A stretch of 64,000 nucleotides of DNA from NCBI RefSeq assembly GCF_013368755.1, contig NC_049563.1, positions 3,782,001-3,846,000 on the forward strand, given 5' to 3'. Within the stretch, counting starts at the first letter, position 1. The number at the start of each line of letters is the position of its first letter. The notes beneath the pieces were generated by a model, which saw only the letters and a list, made by a program, of their open reading frames with translations, had not been told where the DNA came from and searched no databases. The position numbers and the translations under genes are program-made. Below are positions 1 through 11,063 of this stretch, piece by piece. Source of the stretch: Talaromyces rugulosus. Its lineage: Eukaryota; Ascomycota; Eurotiomycetes; Eurotiales; Trichocomaceae.

Positions 1-426
1 GCATAAAGCGCGCTCATAGTTATATTTGCGAATGTAACGAGTCTTAAGGTCTTGCTAGCGTCTTAAATAATTATTCACCCAGCATTTACCAACAGTAGGT
101 GGTAAATCAATAGAATTGTGTTTAGCAAGCAAGCAATTGGCCATAAGCTCTACTATCGAAGGCCTAACAGGGCAGCCACGCTTATCTATAGAAATAATCT
201 ACTCGCGAAGTGATATTTCCTTGGTTTCTGATAATTTGGTGTTATGGGCACGCTTATATGAGCGTTGAAAGCAACCGCTATATCTATCTTGAAGCGTCGA
301 TCTTGGAACGTTGAAAAGGCGCGCCGCTTCGCGCACACTGGTGATTTGGCCTTTTTTTAACGCGTTTACAGCAAGCTGAAGTCTACCCTCATCGTTTGAG
401 GGATTTTTTGCAGCGTTCCGAGGCAT
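1..426 (-). pseudogene. Decayed Fot1/pogo transposase, N-terminal part
   Basis: Reading from 426 downward, the protein starts MPRNAAKNPSNDEGRLQLAV and matches the first 75 residues of the intact transposase at 33350-35008 (helix-turn-helix of the Psq type). Where the intact protein has Trp76 (REWILSM), this copy has TAG at 199-201, a TGG to TAG change of the kind RIP makes. Homology continues below the stop to the window edge, so the copy is a truncated pseudogene, not a small gene. The C-terminal part is outside the window. Confidence 0.88.
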
Positions 427-485
427 ATTGCTGTGTTGGTGCGATTTTCAAATATGTGTAGGGTGGAAAGTGGGAGAAAATTGAG

Positions 486-533
486 GGGGTGGCCGAGATG
501 GCTTATGTGGCCGACGGGGGTTATAAAATACGT
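486..533. repeat. Degenerate terminal inverted repeat of Fot1-like copy A
   Basis: It is homologous to the 48-bp TIR of the intact copy (35068-35115) but carries several substitutions. The outermost bases, ttataaaatacgt, are conserved and abut TA at 534-535. Confidence 0.8.
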
Positions 534-535
534 TA

Positions 536-2804
536 TAACTAGAGAAAGATCTATTAGAAATTCAAGATTAAGAAATAAGTTATATTTTAGGTAAAAAATA
601 TAGCTTTACTTTAATATAATAAGAAATTAGCCAATAAATATCTAGATCTATTCCAAATATTAGATATATAAAGATTAAATATATATAAACTTAACCTTAT
701 TTCAAGATATAAAAGAATTTATTTAATATTCTATATCTCTCTACGCTATATTATACTAATACTAGGAACTATATATCCCTAGAACCAGTATTTATAAATA
801 ATAAACCTAAATATACTATACAAAAGATAGTTTAGAACCAAAAAAGGGGCAGAAAAACTGAATATCTAGTCTAGTGAAAAGAGTAGCTAACTAAAGAAGC
901 TATTTAGGAACCAAAGAAAATAGTCAAGAAAACTAAGGCCCTTAATATCTATCTATAAAAGAAAACCAAAAAGAAAACTATATTAAAATTATACTAATAA
1001 ACTAAAAAGAAAAAGAATAAAATAGATTTTTTATTAAAAGCTTAAAGGCTATATATACTACACAAAAAAAACAAAGAATAAAATAAATCTAAACTACCTA
1101 AGAGTATCTAAATATAAGCCCCATAAGGCACTGCACCAGAACACCAAAATATTTATAAAAAACCCTAAAAAATAACTAAACACATTTCAATTCAGGTCTA
1201 AAAACTGTAATATCACTATATAAGAAAGACTTTTTCAGACATACCCCCAATAGTAGAGATAGTTACTAAAGATATGAATTATTTTATACACCCTAGCTAA
1301 CAGATATATAAATTCAGGATTAAACCTAGCATTATAACCACTAAAAGACTCCTTATAACTAGAAACAGATAATTTATACTATATATAGAGTAATATAGTC
1401 AGTCTATACAGAGCAGCAACACCTAATATAAAGCTATTAAAAGGGGCAGAATATCAGTTTATAGACTACTAAATAGTAGTCAGAAGATTTATTATCATAA
1501 TAATAAGTAAATAACCCTACATTATTATAGTAAAAATAGAACTATTTATATCAGTTAAAAATTTTACTAAATAAAAATTAAATTAATAATACATTACTAT
1601 ATCCAATACTTTGATAATATTTTTTCAATTAATAGCATAGATCACTACTAGTTCTATAATTATAGCAACCTAGTCAAGCTGCTTCATAGAAATCTAGTAA
1701 ACATTAATATCTATAGAAATACACAAATAAAAAAAAAACTTACCAGATAGTACTTAGCTATAGACTTTTTTAATCTTTTATAGTAAAAATAGAGTTTATC
1801 ACCAAAGCCAAGACACTCTAGATTAGAGTTACAGTCTAATAACCATAGGTACTACTAATAAGACAGGAAATACACCTTTAAAAGATATATATAAAACCTG
1901 TAACAGAGCAAGAGAATTAATATATTAAATAGTATAGTATTAGTTTTATTATCTTTATTATCATCATCATCTTTATTCTTAATATTATTCTTATCAGTAT
2001 TAGTAGAGAAGGAAGAATATACATATTTCTTTATAAAGAAAAGAATAGCAGCGGACTTATTCTTTTTTAAAAATAACTTTTTCAATAATTTCTTCTATAC
2101 TATAGACTATAATATACTAGTAGCTATATTACCAGTATTATATATTAACTAGATACAGTCTAATATAGAAATATCTCTATCAGAGAACAAGATAATCAGT
2201 GAAGTAGCTAAAAGATAATAAAGAATCTTTTTTTTTTAAAGCTATTCTATAAACTATTAATAAATAATAAACTAAATAAATATTTAAACAGACATCATAA
2301 TTAATATAAAATAATCAGTAGAAGATATATTATTTATATTTAGACAATATAAATAAATAAAAGAGTAGAAAAAATAAGCATAGACTTAGCAGCAATACAA
2401 TAAATAGTTTAGAAATAAAGAAAAAGAAATAAATAATAGCTTAATCTATAAATAATATATTAATAATATATATAGATAGATCCATATACTATATATACTA
2501 ATCTTTGTAATAATAGCATCTAAGCTTATTTATACTTCTTATAAAAATCTATATAAAGACTACTAGTACAGCTTCTTAGAAAAGAAAAGATAATATAAGA
2601 CTATAAAATCTTTAGAATATATTAAATACTATATCTTGCTATACTAGCCTTATAGAGGATTGCCAAGCCACTAATAAAGCAGCATATATATTCTGACTTT
2701 TATATAAAGGTTGCCAAAGGTCAGCAATTAGTTTGACTACCTAGCAAACCATAGCTTTACTATCGAATCCAACTCTTGCCTGCTCTCTATATAATATCCT
2801 CACA
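536..2804 (+). mobile_element. Gypsy/chromovirus retrotransposon, copy 1 (3' part), heavily mutated
   Basis: This is the 3' part of an LTR retrotransposon reading to the right. It matches the minus strand of the full element at 3894-11058, from about position 6170 of that copy down to its 3' LTR. At 781-915 a broken chromodomain can be read (KPKYTIQKIV, then RGRKTEYLV, stops interspersed). A purine-rich tract at about 2578-2593 precedes the LTR at 2594-2804. Base composition is extremely AT-rich and the differences from copy 2 are overwhelmingly transitions. The left end is interrupted at a TA by the Fot1-like element (1-533), so the 5' half should lie outside the window. Confidence 0.88.
2594..2804 (+). 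repeat. 3' LTR of Gypsy copy 1 (211 bp)
   Basis: It is the reverse-complement match of the LTRs at 3894-4104 and 10848-11058, with the same 211-bp length. It ends in cctcaca, the conserved terminus. The start is mutated to tataaga from an original tgtgagg-type end. The five following bases are gttat; the matching target duplication would lie left of the window. Confidence 0.9.
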
Positions 2805-3268
2805 GTTATATCTATAAGTAATAATCTTATTATAGATAAAAAAATATTACTATTATAAAAATAATAGATAATAGAAACAATAGATATTATTTTATAATAG
2901 AATTTATTATTAGATAATACTTTAAAATAATAAGAAAGGATTATAGTATCCTAGAACTTATATAAGTAGTTATAGAAAGATTAGATTATAGAATTATATA
3001 ATTATTAGAGTGATTAAAATGATTGATATAATAGATATAATAAAGATATTATAATTATCTAAATAAAAGCTTTAATAGTTATAATAAAGATTTGTTATAT
3101 AAAGATACTTATTTACTAATATATATTTAGTTTGATTGTATTTTATCTTTATATAAACTTAGATCTATATTTTATCTAGTTTATTAATAAGTTACTATTA
3201 AATATCTTTTTATTTATAAGAAATATTTTTTTATCTAACCCTAGTTACCAATGTCTCTATCTCATTCG

Positions 3269-3328
3269 GCAGAATATTACCAACGAACACCCATTCTGGT
3301 AAAGAACGGTTGATACGGTTTTGACAGG
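3269..3328 (+). repeat. Dispersed ~58-bp repeat, copy 1
   Basis: It begins gcagaatattaccaacg, contains cattctggtaaagaacggtt, and ends ttttgacag. A second copy is at 14621-14677. Differences are mainly transitions plus two single-base indels. The family is unknown; it may be the remnant of a transposon end. Confidence 0.7.
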
Positions 3329-3888
3329 TTCAGCCGTCACAACTGCGCAGAAAAAGATGTTTTTTTCCCGTTTTAAATTATATTATTATTTTTTTGATTT
3401 AAACAGGACTTTAGTAAAATAAAATAATTAAAATTAATTTTAATAAATTAGATCTGCTATAGATAAAATAAAAAACTTACTATTTTATTAAATACTATTA
3501 TATAAACTTTTAAGACATATATATATATTTAATAATTTTAATAAAATATCTTTAATCAGCTTAAAATAATAAAAATAATTTAATCTTTATAATTTTTCTT
3601 AAGAATAGAAAGATTACTAATATAATAAAGTATACTACTATAAAATTTATTAACTAAAAAACAAGCTAATAGATCTTATTATAAAAATAACATCTTAAGG
3701 ACTTTTTAGACTGTATAGCTTATAATAGTATCAATTAGTAGCTATATAACCAAATAGATTTTATAATTATGGTTATATAGTCTAGTAGGCTTCTGGATTA
3801 TAGCTATATTAATCTAGTTTTATATATATAGCTGTCTATTTATAATTATAAGGTTTCTGCTTTTTATCTATATTTATTTTTATTAGAC

Positions 3889-3893
3889 CTAAT
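3889..3893. repeat. Target-site duplication of Gypsy copy 2, left
   Basis: The five bases ctaat immediately left of the LTR at 3894 are identical to 11059-11063 on the other side of the element. Confidence 0.9.
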
Positions 3894-4104
3894 TGTGAGG
3901 ATATTATATAGAGAGCAGGCAAGAGTTGGATTCAATAGTAAAGTTATGGTTCGCTAGGTAGTCAAACTGATTGCTGACCTTCGGCAACCCCTATGCGAAG
4001 GTCAGAATATATATGCCGCTTTATTAGTGGCTTGGTAACTCTTTGTGAGGCTAGTGTAGCGAGGTGTGGTATCTAGTGCGTTCTGAAGGTCTTATAGTCT
4101 TATA
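3894..4104 (-). repeat. 3' LTR of Gypsy copy 2
   Basis: 211 bp, starting tgtgagg on the + strand. It aligns without gaps to 10848-11058 and to the copy-1 LTR at 2594-2804. Confidence 0.93.
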
Positions 4105-4121
4105 TTACCTCCTCTTTTCTT
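4105..4121 (-). other. Polypurine tract of Gypsy copy 2
   Basis: On the minus strand the bases directly before the 3' LTR read aagaaaagaggaggtaa, a purine run of the kind used to prime plus-strand DNA synthesis. The equivalent position in copy 1 (about 2578-2593) is also purine-rich. Confidence 0.8.
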
Positions 4122-5740
4122 AGAAGCTGCGCTGATGTTCTTTATGCAGGTTTTTGTAAGAGATATAAGTAAGCTTAGGTGCTGTTGTTATAGGGACTAG
4201 TATATATAGTATATGGACCTATCTATATATATTGTTAATATATTATTTATAGGTTAGGCTGTTATTTGTTTTTTCTTTCTTACTATTAAATAGTTTATTG
4301 TGCTATTATTAACTCTATGTTTGTCTTCTTTACTCTTTTGTTTGTTTGTGCTGTCTGAATATAAATAATATATTCTTTGTTGGTTGTTTTATGTTGATTA
4401 TGATGTCTATTTGAATATTTACTTGGTTTGTTGTTCGCTGACGGTTTGTAGAATAGTTTTAAAAAAGAAGACTTCTTACTATTTTCTAGCTATTTTGCTG
4501 ATTATCTTGTCCTTTAGCGGGGATATTTTTGTGTTGGGCTGTACCCGGCCAATATATACTGCTGATAGTGTGGTTACTGGTGTATTATAGTCTATAGTAC
4601 AGAAGAAATTGTCGAAGAAGTCACTCTTAAAGAAAGACAAGTCCACTATTGCTTTTCTTTTTATAAAGAAGCGTGTGCGCTCTTTTTTCTCTGCTAATAC
4701 CAATGGGGATAACATTAAGGATGAAGACAATAATGATAATAAAGATGATAAAGCTGATACTATGCTGCCTAGCACGCTAATCTTTTTATCTTGTTATAGG
4801 CCTCGTACATATTTTCTAGAGATATATTTCCTGCTTTACTAGCAGTGCCTATAGTTGTTAGATCGCGACCCTAATCTAGAGTGCCTTAGTCCTAGTAATG
4901 AACCCTGTCCTTGGTATAAGGGGTTGAAAAAGTCTATAGCTAAGTGCTATCTAGTGAGTTCCCTTTTCACCTGTGTGTTTCTATAGGTATTAATATTTGC
5001 TAAATTCTTATGGAGCAGCTTAATCAGGCTACTATAACTGTGGAATTAGTAACAATCTGTGCTACTGGTTAGAAAGATATTATTAAGGTATTAGATATAG
5101 TGATATGTCATTAATCTGATCCTTGTTTAGCTAAGTCTTTAATTAGTGTAGATAGTTCTATTTTTACTATAGTAACGCAAGGTAATTTATCTGCTATTAT
5201 AATAGTAGATTCCCTAGCTACTGCTCAATAGTCTATAAGCTGATACTTTATCCTCTTTAGTAGCTCTATGTTAGATGTTACTGTCCTGTATAGGCCAACT
5301 ATATCGTTCTATATATAGTGTAGATTACCTGTCCCTGGTTATAGGGAATCTTTTGGTAGTTATGGCGCTAGGTTTGATCCTGAACTTATATGTTTGCTGG
5401 CTGGGGTGTATAAGGTAACTTGCGTCCTTAGTGATTATTTCTATTATTGGGGGTATGTCTGAAAAATTCCTTCTTATATAGTGATACCGCGGCCTTTAGG
5501 CCTGAATTAAAATGTGTTTGTTTGCCTTTTGAGGCTTTTTATAAATATTTTAGTGTTCTGATGTGGTGCCCTGTAGGGCTTATGTTTAGATATCTCTAGG
5601 TGGTTTGGGTTTATTTTGTTTTTTGTTTTTTTTATATAGTATATATGGCCTTTAGGCCTTTAATAGAAAGTCCTTTTTGTTTTTTTTTTTTTTAGTTTAC
5701 TGATATAGTTTCAATATAGTTTACTCTTCGGCTTTCTTTT
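4105..5740. other. Conserved 1.6-kb segment between chromodomain and 3' LTR, function unknown
   Basis: Chromoviruses usually end shortly after the chromodomain; here 1.6 kb follows, and the same segment is present in copy 1 (about 1000-2593). Protein-like frames with Gln/Trp-to-stop lesions can be read on both strands. The + strand has open stretches at 4384-4590 and 4609-4842 and a further readable stretch to about 5460. The minus strand has an open stretch at 4479-4775. The 4609-4842 frame has a similar counterpart at 1855-2085 in copy 1. I cannot tell which strand was coding, or whether either was. Confidence 0.55.
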
Positions 5741-5749
5741 GTAGATAGA

Positions 5750-8700
5750 TATCAAAGGCTTTAGTTTCTCCAATAGTTTTTTCTAATTCCTAGGTGGCTT
5801 CTTTAATCAGCTATCCTTTCTATTAGACTATATATTCCGTTTCCCTGCCTCTCTTCTGGTCCTGAACTATTCCTTGAATAGTATACTCAGGTTTGCTGTC
5901 TACTAGTACTGGTTCTGGGGAAGTATGGTTCCTAGTATTAGTATAGTGCGGCTCTAGTAGAGAGATATAGAAAACTGGATGGATTTCTCTATATCTTAGA
6001 GTAAGGTCAAGTTTGTATACATTTAACCTTTATATATCTATTATTTAGAATAAGCCTAGATATTTATTGGCTAGTTTTTTATTATATTAAAATGAAGTTA
6101 TATTCTTTACTTAAAGTATAACTTATTCTCTAATTTTGAATTCCTAATAGATCTTTCCCTAGTTATAGTACTTCACTTATACTTTTTTAGCTTCTTTTAA
6201 GTGTTCCTGAATGTTTGCCTGTTTGGTACAGAGCTTTTCTATTTAGTTTATAGCATGTGGCTTTTAATCCTTTAGACTTAAAGGAGTATTCTTAGGAATA
6301 TCTATTCTTAGATCTCTTTAGAATCCTATAAGGGTTTCTATTAGAGATTACCCTGTAATATTATACTAACTATTGTTGTATATATTCTACACTAATAGGA
6401 TCCACTATGGTTAGTCTGTCTGCTTATAGTTTATATAGTATTAGAGAAAGTGTTCTATTATCTGATTCTAGTACTCTATCTGTCTATTTATTTATAGATA
6501 GACTGTTGTTAACAGTTTCTAGATTATCTTTAAATAGAAGTATATGGTTTGCTAGAATTCGCTAATAAATAGTTTATCCCAATCTGAGATAATATATTAT
6601 AAAAAAGTAATCTACTATATTAAATTCTTTAAAAGTAGTTTTGCTAGTCTTTTAGCTAATAATACTTTCTATATTGGCAAGTAGATAATATATTTTAAAA
6701 ATAGGTTGATAATGACTAATATAGTGTTAACTATCGCTTTCTACTATTCTATAGATAGTAATCCTGTTATAAAGTCTATAGTTACTATTTTAAATAGTTC
6801 TAATAGAACTGGTAATAGCTTAAGTAGCTTATACTATTGGTGTCTATATATCTTGATCTGTTGGCAGGTAGAATAGGTTTGAATGTAGTAGTCTATGTTA
6901 ATTTCTAATACTAGCTAATAGTATTTCTAATGGATAGCTGCTATAGTACAGGCTTTTCTGAAATGGCCTCTCTACGCATTGTCATAGTTATTCTTTATGA
7001 TTTCCGACTGTAAGGCCTTATTAGGTGGTATATATATAGCCCCTTTGTACTGAAGAAGATTATGCTCCCTGATACTCTATACTAAACCCTCAGCCTATCC
7101 TATATAGAGTTCTTTTGATTTCTTCTATACAAAGGCGTTTCTTTGTTAGTATGTTTAAAGAAGACTCTCTATATTAGATTTTATTTCTAAATAGGCTGTC
7201 TTAGTCTTTATAGCTTCAATTGCTAGAGACTGTGGTATTAAGAGTTCTAGATCCTCTGTATTACTAGCAGTAGTGTTCTTATCTATAGAGATATTTCCTT
7301 TTTTAAGTCTATAGGTATTTTCTTTATTAATAGTAAAAGATATTTTTTAAGCTTTCTATACTTATGCTAATATATTTACAGATAATTCTTAGTTATGTAA
7401 AAAGATTAGGTTTTGTTTTTATTTTCTAAAGTAATCCCTTTGTAGCTTTTTCTATAAAGTTAGAAGTATTATTATATCTTTTTTAATACTGTCTATATAG
7501 TCTAGACGATAACTTAATATATCTGCAGGGTTCTTTAAACCTAGATAGTATTCTATATTAAAATTAAATATTGATAGATATTCTGTTTATTAGATCTAAT
7601 ATCTACTGAGTTTTTTAGTAGTAGCAAAGTACTATAGGTTACTATGATTTATTAAGACTCTAATTATATGTTAACTATCTTCTAGATATTATTGTTAGTA
7701 CTTAAAAACTTTTATTACTACTAAAAGTTCTGAATTATATATTTTATAATGTATTTTTAATTTTTTAAGCTTCTAGGACCAGAAGGCTATTAGATGCTAT
7801 TGAGAATTTTTAAACAGCTAAGTGATTACTATTTCTAAGGCTTTACCTAAAGTATCTGTTTCTATGTAAATCAGAAGTGCTAGATTATAATATCTTAGTA
7901 TAGGTTTATACTAAAATGCTTGCTTTAAGTTTAAGAAAGATTCTCTGGTTTTTAAGGTTATATTAAATCCTTAGATAGCGCTATTCTTTTAGCTATTACG
8001 CTTTGTTCTCCCTATAGAACCTTTAATTATTTTAGATAGCAGTGCTGATATGTGCGAGAATTGATATATGAAATTATAATAGAAATTTATAAATCTTAAG
8101 AATGACTAGATTTTTTTAACTGTCTGTAGTTTAGGCTATTCTATAATAGTATAAACCTGGTCTAGGTTTATTATTATTCTTTATAGGCTTATAATGAATT
8201 TAAGATATTTTATAGTGTCTACTCTGAAGCTATACTTGCTTTGTTTGTAGTATAAGCTATGGCTTTTTAATTAGTTTATAATTTTCTGTACCTGGGCTTT
8301 ATGTGCCTATAGGTTGGCTGAATATATAACTATATTATCTAGATATACTACTATATAGATATTTAATAGGTTTGATATTATCTTATTGATATATGTCTGG
8401 AATATGGCTAATATATTTGTAAGGCTGAATAGTATTATTTAATATTTAAAGTAGCTATAATAGATTTAGAAAATAATCTTCCATTTGTCCCTTATTTAGA
8501 TTCTAATATAATAATATACATCTTTTAGATCTAGTTTAGTAAAATACTTTATATTAGCAAAGTAGTCCAATATCTCTTAGACTAGAGGAATTGGGTAATA
8601 GTTCTTTACTATAATTATATTAAGTCTCTGATAGTCTATGCATAGTTGGAGCTTACTATCTTTTTTTAGTATAAAAAGGATAGGGGCTTCTATTGGGCTT

Positions 8701-9460
8701 TTAGATGGTTTAATCCAATTTTTTTCTTATACTTTATTCAGGTAGTTCTTTAGGACCTCACATTTGGTTTCTGTGAGCCTGTATATAGGTTTGTAAGGAG
8801 AAGCTGTTTTTGGTTTTAAGTCTATAGTATAGTTATGCTCTGCATATTTAGGTAATATACTAGCAGCTCTCTCTAAGAATATATCTGTATAGTCAGATAG
8901 ATAATCTGGTAGTTAAAGCTCATCTATTCTAGATATCTCTATGTCTGATGGTGCTTCCTAGATGCACGCCCTGTTATCCTCTTGTGGGATATGAGTGGTA
9001 TATAAGTGTAAGCCCAAATCTGGTGCGTCTTGAGAATCTATCTAGTATGCTGCGCACCTGGCTATTAGGCTTTTATATACTTTATAAAGAAATATAGTCT
9101 CTATCCCTTCAGCCAACGCACAGGTCCGGTATTTAAACTGCCCTGCGACCCAATCTATATCAGGATTTATCTTTTTTAACCAGGGCATACCGAGGATTAT
9201 GTTATATTCATTAATATCTACTATATAAAAGGGGTGTCTGCTTATTCAGGTCAGTCCCTCAGAGTCCATGACTTTTATATCTGTGTGGTGTTGCCTATAT
9301 ATTCGGATAACTTACCCGTCAATGGCTTTTATTAGCCTAAAGATTTTTCTAGTAGTTCTGGTGAATTTTTCAGCAAGTTCCCAGCTTATAAAATTGCCCT
9401 AGGCATTATTATTAATAAGGGTCCACACCTTTGCGATTTCCAGTAGCTTAGGAAGTTCTG
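5750..9460 (-). pseudogene. pol: Decayed Gypsy pol (protease, RT, RNase H, integrase, chromodomain)
   Basis: Read on the minus strand in domain order. A retropepsin-like region is at about 9100-9420 (NAxGNF-like remnant, then ILGMPWL and IDW). Reverse transcriptase is at about 8250-8720 (SPIEAPILFILKKD, FTKLDLKDVYYYIRI, VVYLDNIVIYS). The RNase H-like region is at about 7500-8000. The integrase core is at about 6400-6800 (IVTIDFITGLL at 6759-6790). The chromodomain is at about 5780-5925 (KPEYTIQGIVQDQKRGRETE). Numerous in-frame stops replace Gln and Trp codons, so no functional polyprotein can be made. Domain edges are approximate. Confidence 0.85.
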
Positions 9461-10847
9461 TTTTTATTATTAACAGTTACTCTTTTTCTATATCTTTCTT
9501 ATAGGTTATCTCCAGCGCAGCCGCTATATGTAAGTACTAGAATTCTAGTTTTTTGATGGTTTAGACATTTTTCACACTTTATTAAACCTTTTTTTGTAGT
9601 ATTCCTTTTTCTAGTGTCCTACCTTATCATAATAGTTGTAGGTAGACCTAGTCCAATCCTCTTTAAACTTCCTATGTTTCTTTTTCTTTGGGTTTCTGTT
9701 ACTATTTCTACCCGCAACAGCCTTGTCCTTTTAGGGGAACTGATCATTCTTTCCATGTTTGTCTATAGAGGATCTTGCTTTAGCACGGTAATAGTTCAGG
9801 GCTACCTAGTATTTGTTACTATTATTGCTGTGATTATTCTGTTATTAGGAATTTCTTATCTTTTGATGTTTAGATATGGCATTTTCTAGCTTCTGTAAGA
9901 ATTGCATGGTGCTTTTGTATGTTTAGGGTTTCTTTGGATATTTTTATGATTTATTTTGGATAGGCTACAGAACCTTTATTATGAGAAGCTTTATATACTA
10001 TTCTTTGCTATATTATATATCTATCTGGTCTTTGAGAGTTTATAGGTAATGGGTAAATTTCTATACTGATTAACCCTCTAACTGCTTAGTATCATTATAA
10101 TCTTGTATAGCAGCAATGTGAAAGAGCTTAGGATTATAAAATAGTTGTTGTAGATGCGCTTTAAAGTCTTTTTAAATAATAAATTCTGATTCCTTCTCCT
10201 TCTGGTATATATTGAAGTTGAGAAATTGTTTAAAGCTTAGGTTATCTAAAGCTTTGCCAACTTTATAGTATGGATATTAGTTATACTATTCTAGATATCT
10301 ACTGAACTATGATTCTATATATCCTATAAATGTCTCAAGTTTAGTCAGAGATTTCCTACTGTAGAGATCTTTTATTTTAAATCTTGAAGGGCGCTTTTCT
10401 ATAGAAATTATATTAGTTTAGGATCTTTTCTTTTTATAAGCGCTGCTGCTAGAGATTCTAGTGTTTTAGTTCTTATGCGCTGGTATATCACGTAGTTACA
10501 TTTAGGTTTATAGGATCTGCTATTTTAGATTCATGATATAAAGTTTCTGGTCTAGCTAGGTTTTTATGGCTTTAAATTCTTCTATCGATATATCCTCCAG
10601 TTCCTATTCCAAGGGTGGCTAAACCATCCCTAGATCCAGGTCTTCACTAGTGAGATAATTCCTTTCTAGTTCTATCCCTGGTTCTTTCCTATTACCAGAT
10701 TCGTCTAGTGTTTCCAACATACTAAGTTGGATTTCTGCCGCCGGTACAGAACATTTAGTAGTATCAGTAGGAATAGAGATATTCTTAGTAGTAATTATAA
10801 TTCTGACACTTACTAGCCCTCTTCCCGAAGGTAAAGAGTAATTAGAA
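9461..10847 (-). pseudogene. gag: Decayed Gypsy gag region
   Basis: This is the internal region between the 5' LTR and the protease on the minus strand, where gag is expected. An open stretch at 10619-10876 runs out of the LTR and gives a short acidic peptide (SMLETLDESGNRKEPG). The remainder is broken by stops. I found no intact zinc knuckle. Confidence 0.6.
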
Positions 10848-11058
10848 TATAAGGATATTATATAAAGAGCAGACAAGAGTTGGATTCAATAGTAAAGTTA
10901 TGGTTTGCTAGGTAGTTAAACTGATTGCTGACCTTCGGCAACCTCTATGCGAAGGTCAGAATATATATGCCGCTTCATTAGTGGCTTGGCAACCCTCTGT
11001 GAGGCTAGTGTAGCGAGGTGCGGCATCTGGTGCGTCCCGAAGGTCTCACGGCCTCACA
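10848..11058 (-). repeat. 5' LTR of Gypsy copy 2
   Basis: 211 bp, ending cctcaca on the + strand (tgtgagg at the element's 5' start). It retains CG-containing sites that are TA-type in the 3' LTR. Confidence 0.93.
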
Positions 11059-11063
11059 CTAAT
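11059..11063. repeat. Target-site duplication of Gypsy copy 2, right
   Basis: ctaat, identical to 3889-3893. Confidence 0.9.

Larger units (their letters stand above)
1..533 (-). mobile_element. Fot1/pogo-like DNA transposon, copy A, cut by window edge
   Basis: This is the 5' (transposase N-terminal) end of a pogo/Fot1-family element. It aligns collinearly with 34584-35115 of the intact copy at 33240-35115, including the terminal motif ttataaaatacgt and a following TA (534-535), the target dinucleotide of Tc1/mariner-pogo elements. The rest lies left of the window. It differs from the intact copy at many sites, mostly C/T and G/A changes, and its terminal repeat (486-533) is degenerate. The sequence just after the TA continues a Gypsy element, so this copy appears to have inserted into that Gypsy. 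Confidence 0.9.
2805..3893. other. AT-rich spacer between two tail-to-tail Gypsy copies
   Basis: About 1.1 kb of very AT-rich sequence with no credible reading frame. It sits between the 3' ends of two oppositely oriented Gypsy copies. The only non-AT stretch is about 3235-3370, which contains the dispersed repeat listed at 3269-3328. It is probably the host sequence or older repeat debris into which both elements inserted. Confidence 0.6.
3894..11058 (-). mobile_element. Full-length Gypsy chromovirus LTR retrotransposon (7,165 bp), RIP-mutated
   Basis: A complete Metaviridae element transcribed right to left. It has two 211-bp LTRs (5' at 10848-11058, 3' at 3894-4104), a 5-bp target duplication ctaat on both sides, and a polypurine tract just inside the 3' LTR. 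Domains on the minus strand run in the order aspartic protease, reverse transcriptase, RNase H, integrase, chromodomain. The reverse transcriptase reads KDSKLQLCIDYQRLN and its YLDD box has become YLDN at 8334-8345. Frames are broken by many TAG/TAA codons where Gln or Trp is expected. The two LTRs differ at about 22 sites, all transitions by my reading, as expected of RIP. No tRNA-type TGG primer-binding site is obvious beside the 5' LTR. Confidence 0.93.

Noticed and set aside
9614..9889. 91-aa hydrophobic + strand frame
   Set aside because: It is antisense to the gag/protease region of the Gypsy element; T-rich sequence produces hydrophobic peptides by chance.
10619..10876. 85-aa minus-strand gene next to the Gypsy 5' LTR
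   Set aside because: The frame begins inside the LTR and lies where gag is expected; it is a fragment of the retrotransposon.
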